6,414 nt of DNA from positions 7,307-13,720 of the forward strand of contig PAFB01000155.1 in the NCBI GenBank assembly GCA_002700865.1, given 5' to 3'. Below the pieces are notes generated by a model. The model made no database searches, was not told the DNA's origin, and saw only the letters and a list, made by a program, of their open reading frames with translations. Position numbers and translations under genes: made by a program. The stretch is from Rhodospirillaceae bacterium (GTDB lineage Bacteria; Pseudomonadota; Alphaproteobacteria; UBA7985). Below are positions 1-5,108 of this stretch, piece by piece (within the stretch, counting starts at the first letter, position 1; each line of letters starts with the position of its first letter).

Positions 1-92
1 GCGTGTATCTCCTTAATGGCCACCCGTAATACTACCTCTGGTGGGCCAATTTCGGGGTGCGGTAGGTTGCTTCCCAGTCCAATTAAGATCAC
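1..92 (-). CDS. folK: FolK (HPPK), N-terminal fragment cut by window edge
   Basis: Reading the minus strand from a GTG at 92-90 gives an open frame to base 1 whose translation begins M-ILIGLGSNLP and continues with GPPEVVL and a helix-like stretch ending near EIHA. The I-x-L/I-G-x-G-S-N-L start is the conserved first strand and loop of 6-hydroxymethyl-7,8-dihydropterin pyrophosphokinase, which transfers pyrophosphate from ATP to the pterin in folate synthesis in the cytoplasm. The GPP-x(3)-L segment is as I recall it from alphaproteobacterial FolK. GTG is chosen because AGGA lies 8 nt upstream (101-104) and the homology begins exactly there. A TTG at 116-114 in the same frame is an unlikely alternative. 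Only about 31 codons are visible, and no catalytic residues. The gene is divergent from the NYN gene at 278. The call rests on the N-terminal motif and on this known neighbourhood. Confidence 0.8.
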   Translation of the reverse strand, partial: MILIGLGSNLPHPEIGPPEVVLRVAIKEIH

Positions 93-277
93 ACGGGCCG
101 TCCTGTGGATAACCAAAGTTGCAAACGATGGGCGGGTGTACCATCCTTGCCAACGAACGAGCAAAATGAAAATAGCCCTATCGTCTGCGGAAGCTTTTAC
201 CGCGGTCGCTTCATTTTTTAGCGCCCAGGCATTTTACGCCACCGCTTCGATGGGACATTTAAGGCAAGGCGGATTTT
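93..277. promoter_or_regulatory. Divergent folK / NYN-gene intergenic region
   Basis: This 185-bp region must hold the 5' signals for both divergent genes. I see no convincing -35/-10 pair in either direction. What can be seen is a perfect DnaA-box 9-mer at 104-112, an A/T-rich patch at 162-174, and three loosely similar short motifs on the plus strand: TTTTACCGC (195-203), TTTTAGCGCC (216-225) and TTTTACGCC (232-240). An open frame across this region (from ATG 16) has no recognisable protein content and overlaps folK antisense and the NYN start, so it is not taken as a gene. Confidence 0.5.
104..112 (-). promoter_or_regulatory. Perfect DnaA box (TTATCCACA)
   Basis: The plus strand reads TGTGGATAA, so the minus strand reads TTATCCACA, an exact match to the TTATNCACA DnaA-box consensus. 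It ends 11 nt upstream of the folK GTG, inside the folK leader or promoter. The sequence match is certain. Whether DnaA binds here, or whether this is chance, is inference: an exact 9-mer is expected about 0.05 times on both strands of a random 6.4-kb sequence and far less in this short intergenic region. I see no cluster of further boxes, so this is not proposed as an origin. Confidence 0.5.
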
Positions 278-898
278 ATGAGCAACTTGCGTTTCTACCC
301 GCAAGAAAGAATAGCCCTCTTCATCGACGGCTCCAATCTCTACGCGACGGCGCGGGCCCTTGGGTTCGATATCGACTACAAGTCGCTTCTGGGCATGTTC
401 CAGAAACAGGCTGCCATGGTGCGCGCCTTCTACTACACGGCGCTGCTGGATGATCAGGAGTACTCCCCGATCCGTCCGCTGGTGGATTGGCTGGACTACA
501 ACGGCTACACCATCGTCACCAAGCCAACCAAAGAGTTCACCGACGCCACAGGTCGCCGCAAGATCAAGGGTAACATGGACATCGAACTGGCCATCGACGT
601 GATGGAGATGTCTGACCGGTTGGACCACATCGTCCTGTTCTCCGGCGATGGTGATTTCCGTCGGCTGGTCGAGGCTGTGCAGCGCAAGGGCGTCCGGGTC
701 ACGGTGATCTCGACGATCAAATCGTCGCCACCCATGATCGCGGATGAGCTGCGCCGACAGGCTGATAGCTTCGTGGAATTGACAGAGATTCAGGAGTACA
801 TCTCCCGCCCGGTCTCTCAGCGCAATACCCGCCAACCCAGCGACGCCATGGACCCCGACAGCGACATGGCTCCGATTATCGACGACACCGAAGACTAG
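278..898 (+). CDS. NYN-domain (LabA/DUF88-like) protein
   Basis: This 206-residue protein is a stand-alone NYN domain, a PIN-like nuclease fold with acidic metal-binding residues, found in bacterial LabA-like proteins and presumed to act on RNA. The fold is shown by a first hydrophobic strand ending in the acidic loop FIDGSNLY (Asp17, Asn20), by KGNMDIELAIDVM with Asp101 and Asp107 near the middle, and by LFSGDGDF (Asp124, Asp126). A VTVIS strand follows, then a helix LRRQADSFVEL. The last 25 residues are acidic and probably disordered. There is no signal peptide or membrane segment, so it is cytoplasmic. The start is supported by AAGG at 266-269, 8 nt before ATG, and by the domain beginning soon after. 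It diverges from folK, an arrangement often seen in alphaproteobacteria. A long antisense frame (218-835) is a shadow of this gene. The family call is firm; the precise substrate is unknown. Confidence 0.92.
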   Translation: MSNLRFYPQERIALFIDGSNLYATARALGFDIDYKSLLGMFQKQAAMVRAFYYTALLDDQEYSPIRPLVDWLDYNGYTIVTKPTKEFTDATGRRKIKGNMDIELAIDVMEMSDRLDHIVLFSGDGDFRRLVEAVQRKGVRVTVISTIKSSPPMIADELRRQADSFVELTEIQEYISRPVSQRNTRQPSDAMDPDSDMAPIIDDTED

Positions 899-941
899 CC
901 CGCCCTAAACACTGGTCTCCTGCCCCGCTCTACGGGCGGGC
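898..941. repeat. Inverted repeat at the 3' end of the NYN gene
   Basis: GCCCGCCC (898-905) is perfectly complementary to GGGCGGGC (934-941), giving an 8-bp all-GC stem that starts at the last base of the NYN stop codon. The 28-nt loop is long, and the following sequence has no T run, so this is at best a weak or factor-assisted terminator or a 3'-end stabiliser of the NYN mRNA. Confidence 0.4.
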
Positions 942-1007
942 GAGATCGCGGTCAGAAAGCGGAGGCGGCAGCCGACCGGCGGCGAAGCCGACGTCACCCG
1001 CGCGACG

Positions 1008-1037
1008 CTTGCCGACAACGCGAAGCGTTGAGGCAAG
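1008..1037. terminator. Two-part hairpin between convergent genes
   Basis: CTTGCC (1008-1013) pairs with GGCAAG (1032-1037), and inside it CAACGC (1016-1021) pairs with GCGTTG (1025-1030) around a GAA loop, with a small GA/A internal loop. This is 12 perfect base pairs in 30 nt. It lies 27 bp past the stop of the acyl-CoA dehydrogenase (minus strand) and about 110 bp past the NYN stop (plus strand). It is therefore well placed for a bidirectional terminator. No T tract follows on either strand, so intrinsic termination is not supported. A 3'-end-protecting structure is equally possible. Confidence 0.4.
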
Positions 1038-1063
1038 TCGGCGCCACCATCAGAGTTTCGCGA

Positions 1064-2272
1064 TTAACGGCCCTGCTTGCGCAGTTCCATCTTTGCAATC
1101 GACTCCAAATGCACCTCATCCGGTCCATCTGCCAACCGCAGGGTCCGCAGATGCGCGTATCCCTCAGCGATGTTGAAGTCCTGGGACACACCGCCGCCCC
1201 CGTGAACCTGGATGGCGAAGTCCATCACGCGCTGTGCCATGCGCGGTGCCGCGACTTTGATCATGGCGATTTCCTTGCGCGCAGCCTTGTTCCCCACGGC
1301 GTCCATTTTTGCCGCCGCGTGGAGCGTCAGCAACCGCGACTGGTCGATGTCGATCCGCATTTCCCCGAGCTTTTCGCGGAAAGAGCCTTTTTCGGCGATT
1401 GGGGTGCCAAAGTTGACCCGCTGCTTGGCGCGGTTGACCGTATCCTCAAAGGCGCGTTCCGCCCGGCCAATGGTGCGCATGCAATGGTGGATGCGGCCAG
1501 GGCCAAGCCGGCCTTGCGCAATCTCAAAGCCTCGACCTTCACCCAACAGAATATTCGACGCCGGCACGCGTACGTTCTCGAACACCATTTCAGCGTGCCC
1601 GTGCGGCGCGTCGTCGTAGCCGAACACGTGCAGCGCGCGCTTGACCGTGACACCCGGCGCGTCACGCGGCACCAAAATCATCGACTGCTGCTGGTGCTTT
1701 TCCGCGCTCGGGTCTGTTTTGCCCATGAAGATGAACACCTGACAGCGCGGATCTGGCGCTCCGGAGGTCCACCACTTGCGGCCATTGATGACGTACTCAT
1801 CGCCCTCACGCCGAATTTCCGATTGGATGTTAGTCGCATCTGACGAGGCGACATCCGGCTCCGTCATGGCAAAGGCTGAGCGGATTTCGCCGGCCAGCAA
1901 CGGCTTGAGCCAGCGCTCCTGGTGCTCAGGCTTGCCGTAGCGGACCAGCACTTCCATGTTGCCCGTATCCGGCGCCGAGCAGTTGCAGGCTTCAGGCGCA
2001 AGGTGGGAGCGCCCCATTTCCTCGCACAAATGCGCATATTCGAAGTTCGACAAGCCAGCACCGAATTCACTTTCGGGCAACCACAGGTTCCACAGCCCAC
2101 GCTTGCGGGCCTCGGCCTTGAGATCCTCCATGATTGGCGGGGTCACCCACCGGTCCGTCTGGGCCGAATGCTGTTCGTGGAATACGCTTTCGGCCGGGTA
2201 GATTACCTCTTCCATGAAAGCCTGTAAGCGCTCGCGCAGATCCTTGGCCTTGTCAGACAGTTCCATCAGCAT
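1064..2272 (-). CDS. Acyl-CoA dehydrogenase, ACAD10/11-type
   Basis: This 402-residue flavoenzyme should oxidise an acyl-CoA at the alpha-beta bond and pass electrons to ETF. The domain order is standard: an N-terminal helical domain (about 1-130), the central beta domain with the FAD/substrate signature AMTEPDVASSD (135-145) and NGRKWWTSGA (163-172), then the C-terminal helical domain with MRTIGRAERAFE (265-276), QVHGGGGVSQD (355-365) and RLADGPDEVH (379-388). Asp382 sits where most family members have the catalytic Glu of the 'YEG' motif. This DGPDEVH ending is typical of the ACAD10/11-like branch, so substrate class cannot be read from it. The start is the ATG at 2272, which has a strong GGGAGGAG (2279-2286) 6 nt upstream. 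The frame is open to 2446, but the extra 58 residues are low-complexity and unlike the family. The gene lies 242 bp after the sulfatase gene and may be co-transcribed or separately promoted. It is not a clear isobutyryl-CoA dehydrogenase. Confidence 0.93.
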   Translation of the reverse strand: MLMELSDKAKDLRERLQAFMEEVIYPAESVFHEQHSAQTDRWVTPPIMEDLKAEARKRGLWNLWLPESEFGAGLSNFEYAHLCEEMGRSHLAPEACNCSAPDTGNMEVLVRYGKPEHQERWLKPLLAGEIRSAFAMTEPDVASSDATNIQSEIRREGDEYVINGRKWWTSGAPDPRCQVFIFMGKTDPSAEKHQQQSMILVPRDAPGVTVKRALHVFGYDDAPHGHAEMVFENVRVPASNILLGEGRGFEIAQGRLGPGRIHHCMRTIGRAERAFEDTVNRAKQRVNFGTPIAEKGSFREKLGEMRIDIDQSRLLTLHAAAKMDAVGNKAARKEIAMIKVAAPRMAQRVMDFAIQVHGGGGVSQDFNIAEGYAHLRTLRLADGPDEVHLESIAKMELRKQGR

Positions 2273-2319
2273 GGCGGTCTCCTCCCTGTGTCCTATGCTG
2301 CACGCAGACTGGCAAAGCC

Positions 2320-2370
2320 TGCGCCCGTGCGCAATGCGCTTCTTTGCGGCAATCTGCTGCGGTAAGCGCA
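2320..2370. repeat. Inverted repeats upstream of the acyl-CoA dehydrogenase
   Basis: TGCGCTT (2335-2341) and AAGCGCA (2364-2370) form a perfect 7-bp inverted repeat spaced by 22 bp, inside which GCGGC and GCTGC (2346-2350, 2356-2360) can pair with one G-T wobble on the plus-strand reading. Just beside it, TGCGC (2320-2324) and GCGCA (2329-2333) form a second, smaller palindrome. They lie about 50-100 bp upstream of the gene's ATG, where an operator or leader structure could sit. No protein family can be assigned. Confidence 0.35.
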
Positions 2371-2440
2371 GATGACCAGAGCCACGCCCGGTGCTAAGGC
2401 CTCCAAAGCCCCCCGCGCAACGGCACTCAAGACCACTGGC

Positions 2441-2480
2441 GAGCACTCACAAGCACTCACAAGCACCCAAAAGCACCAAT
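2441..2480. repeat. Decamer tandem repeat, four units
   Basis: Four consecutive 10-bp units read GAGCACTCAC, AAGCACTCAC, AAGCACCCAA and AAGCACCAAT, drifting from the second unit outward. Degenerate units in the same register extend to about 2421 (CGGCACTCAA, GACCACTGGC) and 2490. On the minus strand, the direction of the flanking genes, the repeat reads as GTGCTT motifs spaced 10 bp apart. It lies about 35 bp past the sulfatase stop and 170-210 bp upstream of the acyl-CoA dehydrogenase start. A one-helical-turn period would put each unit on the same DNA face. The repeat itself is plain in the sequence; any binding role is inference. Confidence 0.75.
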
Positions 2481-2514
2481 AAAGCAGCGGTTTTCTCACG
2501 CCAGCGATGCCCAT

Positions 2515-4170
2515 CTAGCCGCTATCGCGGCCATCGGGGTGTTCAAAGGGCTTGCCGTGCACCGCTTCAAAGTCGGCTTCGTCCCAGTACCCGATCAGAA
2601 CGTGCTCACTCTCGCTATCGCCGCGGCGCAGGGTCTGGTCGCGGGTGTAGGTCGTGCGGGTATAGGATGCTGCCCACGCCTGATGGGCTTGGGAAAAGCG
2701 CGCGAGCACGGCGGTGATCGTCGCAGAAGTCTGCCCGCCCAAATCCATCCGCTCGTCCGGATCAGCCTGCAGGTCGAACAGCATGGGCCGGAAGCCCAGC
2801 GCGTGAACGTATTTCCAGCGCGCGTCGCGAATCATGGTCAGCCGCGCCTGATCCACGTCCACCCCCATGTCATGCGCCACTTCGCGCATGCCATAATCCA
2901 TCTCCGAAACGGCATACTGCCGCCAGGCGAATTCTGGCCGGCCTTCGAGCAGCGGCAGCAGAGAGCGGCCTTCGAAATGGTGGTCCAGCGGTTCACCGCC
3001 AAAGAACGCCTGAAAAGTCGGGGCCAAATCAATACATTCGACCAGTCGGTCGTCGGTGGTGCCGCGCGTGGTATCGGCGGCGCGGCGCGGGTCGTAGATG
3101 ATCAGCGGCATTTTGGTCGAGCAGTCGTGAAACAGCTCCTTATCCGCCATCCAGTGGTCGCCCAGATAATCACCGTGGTCAGCGCTGAACACGATCATGG
3201 TGTCCTGCATCCGCCCCTGTGCTTCCATCCATGCGAAGAGACGCCCCAGATGGTCGTCGATCTGCTTGATCAGCCCCATATACGCCGGCAGCACGCGCGC
3301 GCGGACTTCATCGCTCCAGAAGGTTCTCGACATGTGGGTTTTGGTAAAGGCCTCATAGACCGGATGCGCGCCCGCTTCACGCTCAGCCAGATCGCGGTTC
3401 ACGGGCAGCAAATCGTTAGCGCCATACATGCCGTGATAGGGCGCAGGCACGATGTAGGGCCAGTGCGGCTTGATCAAGGACAGGTGACACAGCCAGGGCT
3501 GATCAGGATCGGCGGTCGCCATGAACTCTTGCGCCCGCCGGATCATGTAGGGGGTTTCTGAGTGCTCTTCCGCAATATTCGCAGGCTGGTCCGCATAGGC
3601 CAGCAACCAGCCCGAGCGCAGTTCACCGTCATCCCAGCGGCCATCGTCCCCGCCCACCTTGGCCGAATTGGCAAAATCCTGCCAAGGGTTGTCGGAGCTG
3701 TAACCCAGATCGCGCAGGTAATCGTTGTAGTTCAGCTGAGGCCGATTGCCGTCTGAGGGATGCAAACCGTCGTCCCGCTCAAAGGGGCGGAAACCGCATT
3801 CGGACAGGCCCACGCCAATAGTCGAACCGGGATCAATCCCTACCCGCGCCATGCCTTCGATATCGGCGACCATGCAGGTTTTACCCACCAGGACAGGATC
3901 AACCCCCTGCTCGCGCAGCAAATCCCCCAAAGTCCGCTCACCCACGCGCAGCGGTACACGGTTATAGGTGGCTCCATGACTGCGCACGTAGCGCCCGGTA
4001 TAGGCGCTCATCCGACTGGGTCCACACAGCGGAGATTGCCCATAAGCATTGGTAAAGCGCAGGCCCTTGTCCGCCAAAGCATCAATGTTTGGCGTGTGCA
4101 AATGCGGATGCCCGGCGCAGGACAGGTAATCCCACCGCAACTGGTCCGCCATGATCCACAGAACATTCAT
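2515..4170 (-). CDS. Type I sulfatase / phosphonate monoester hydrolase-like enzyme
   Basis: This 551-residue protein of the alkaline-phosphatase superfamily should hydrolyse a sulfate or phosphonate/phosphate ester. Cys49 in CGPSRMSAYTGR fits the C-x-P-S-R signature in which Cys is converted to formylglycine. Metal ligands expected of the family are visible: Asp9-Gln10 at the N-terminus (ADQ) and Asp331-His332 in FSADHGDYLGDH. Further candidate active-site residues are Arg53, Asn70, Lys97, His236 (KPHWPY), Lys344 and His348 (KELFHD). The C-terminal part (KYVH, FDLQADPDE at about 453-473, and the tail to about 510) resembles the phosphonate monoester hydrolase branch. There is no signal peptide: the first beta strand begins at residue 2, so the enzyme is cytoplasmic, and its substrate must be imported or made inside the cell. 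The start at ATG 4170 has only a weak GGGAAA 11 nt upstream, and no in-frame alternative precedes it. It follows mmsB by 23 bp. The superfamily is certain; sulfatase versus PMH, and the substrate, are open. Confidence 0.92.
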   Translation of the reverse strand: MNVLWIMADQLRWDYLSCAGHPHLHTPNIDALADKGLRFTNAYGQSPLCGPSRMSAYTGRYVRSHGATYNRVPLRVGERTLGDLLREQGVDPVLVGKTCMVADIEGMARVGIDPGSTIGVGLSECGFRPFERDDGLHPSDGNRPQLNYNDYLRDLGYSSDNPWQDFANSAKVGGDDGRWDDGELRSGWLLAYADQPANIAEEHSETPYMIRRAQEFMATADPDQPWLCHLSLIKPHWPYIVPAPYHGMYGANDLLPVNRDLAEREAGAHPVYEAFTKTHMSRTFWSDEVRARVLPAYMGLIKQIDDHLGRLFAWMEAQGRMQDTMIVFSADHGDYLGDHWMADKELFHDCSTKMPLIIYDPRRAADTTRGTTDDRLVECIDLAPTFQAFFGGEPLDHHFEGRSLLPLLEGRPEFAWRQYAVSEMDYGMREVAHDMGVDVDQARLTMIRDARWKYVHALGFRPMLFDLQADPDERMDLGGQTSATITAVLARFSQAHQAWAASYTRTTYTRDQTLRRGDSESEHVLIGYWDEADFEAVHGKPFEHPDGRDSG

Positions 4171-4193
4171 GACGTCAGCGGTTTCCCATCGGG

Positions 4194-5084
4194 CTAGAGC
4201 TCGCCCTTGAGCTTGAGCATGGGAACAGAAAAATCACGCGCACCGTGCCCGTCGTCAGCAAGCGCCTGATAGGCCGCTTCCGCCGCTTTGCCAAAGTCCG
4301 TATCCGCCTGAGCACCCGCCGCGGCACCCATGGCAAGCTTGAGGTCCTTGAGCATCATGGCCACGGAGAACCCCGGCTGGTAGTCGCGGTTCGAGGGCGC
4401 TGTCGGTACGGGTCCGGGGGCAGGGCAATAAGTGGTCATGGACCAGCACTGTCCCGACGCCTTGCTGGAAATATCAAAGAAGGTCTGCGCGTCCAAACCC
4501 AGCTTCTCCGCGAGATTAAAGGCCTCGCACGTCGCGATCATTGACACGCCCAGCAGCATGTTGTTGGCAATCTTCGCCGCCTGCCCGTTACCCGCCCCAC
4601 CGGCGTGGAACAGGTTTTTGCCCATGGCGCTCAGGACCGGTTGGGCGCGGGCGAAGTCCGCGGCTTCACCGCCCACCATAAAGGTAAGCGTACCCGCCTC
4701 AGCCGCCGCGACCCCGCCGGACACAGGCGCATCAATCAGCGTTAAGCCTGCGTCCAGCGCCTTGATATGGGCTTGGCGGGCGTCTTCAACAGCGATGGTC
4801 GAGCAGTCGATCAGCAAGGCGCCCGGCGCTGCTGCCTGCGCGACGCGGCCGGTATCAAAATAGACATCCAGCACGTGCGACCCGGCGGGGAGCATGGTGA
4901 TGACCATGGCCGCCCCCGCAGCTGCTGCCTCGGCCGATGCAGCAGGCTTGGCCCCTGCTGCCACCGCTTGGTTAACCGCAGCGGGCGAGAGATCATAGGC
5001 CGTGACGTCCATCCCGGCTTTGCACAGGTTGGCACACATGCCCGAGCCCATATTGCCCAGACCAATAAAGGTCAGTTTCGCCAT
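4194..5084 (-). CDS. mmsB: 3-hydroxyisobutyrate dehydrogenase
   Basis: This 296-residue NAD(P)-dependent enzyme is predicted to oxidise 3-hydroxyisobutyrate to methylmalonate semialdehyde in valine breakdown. The N-terminal Rossmann fold starts FIGLGNMG (residues 6-13). The substrate-binding segment DAPVSGGVAAAEAGTL spans 118-132, the catalytic Lys171 lies in GNGQAAKIANNM with Asn175 nearby, and the C-terminal helical domain carries MMLKDLKLA (243-251, Lys246). The length matches the family. ATG at 5084 is chosen over an in-frame GTG at 5099 because GGAGGG (5092-5097) lies 7 nt before the ATG and overlaps the GTG, and because the fold starts at residue 4. It lies 24 bp after mmsA, which supports the assignment over other beta-hydroxyacid dehydrogenases such as tartronate semialdehyde reductase. 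Confidence 0.92.
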   Translation of the reverse strand: MAKLTFIGLGNMGSGMCANLCKAGMDVTAYDLSPAAVNQAVAAGAKPAASAEAAAAGAAMVITMLPAGSHVLDVYFDTGRVAQAAAPGALLIDCSTIAVEDARQAHIKALDAGLTLIDAPVSGGVAAAEAGTLTFMVGGEAADFARAQPVLSAMGKNLFHAGGAGNGQAAKIANNMLLGVSMIATCEAFNLAEKLGLDAQTFFDISSKASGQCWSMTTYCPAPGPVPTAPSNRDYQPGFSVAMMLKDLKLAMGAAAGAQADTDFGKAAEAAYQALADDGHGARDFSVPMLKLKGEL

Positions 5085-5099
5085 AGCTGCGCCCTCCAC
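5085..5099 (-). promoter_or_regulatory. Ribosome binding site deciding the mmsB start
   Basis: GGAGGG at 5092-5097 on the minus strand is a near-perfect anti-16S match, with 7 nt to the ATG at 5084. An upstream in-frame GTG (5099-5097) overlaps it and would have no such site of its own, so translation should begin at the ATG. Confidence 0.75.
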
Positions 5100-5108
5100 C
5101 GCTTGGGT

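Noticed and set aside
113..170. Possible sigma70 promoter for the NYN gene using TTGCCA at 147-152
   Set aside because: No acceptable -10 hexamer lies at 16-18 bp spacing; the A-rich stretch at 162-174 matches only a few consensus positions.
16..453. Open frame of 145 codons on the plus strand across the left intergenic region
   Set aside because: It runs antisense to folK and overlaps the NYN gene in another frame; its composition shows no domain or motif.
218..835. 205-codon antisense frame covering the NYN gene
   Set aside because: The NYN protein on the plus strand has clear motifs and a ribosome binding site; the antisense frame is a GC-rich shadow.
909..1032. Possible C-terminal gene remnant in the plus frame ending TRATLADNAKR-stop
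   Set aside because: It looks protein-like for about 25 codons, but there is no start codon, the frame is closed upstream by TAA at 906-908, and I cannot tie it to a family; chance openness in GC-rich DNA is sufficient.
2273..2446. N-terminal extension of the acyl-CoA dehydrogenase frame by 58 residues
   Set aside because: The extension is Arg/Gly/Ala-rich without family similarity, and the strong Shine-Dalgarno GGGAGGAG sits just before the ATG at 2272.
2539..3561. 340-codon plus-strand frame opposite the sulfatase
   Set aside because: It is antisense to an enzyme with complete active-site motifs; no domain is recognisable in it.
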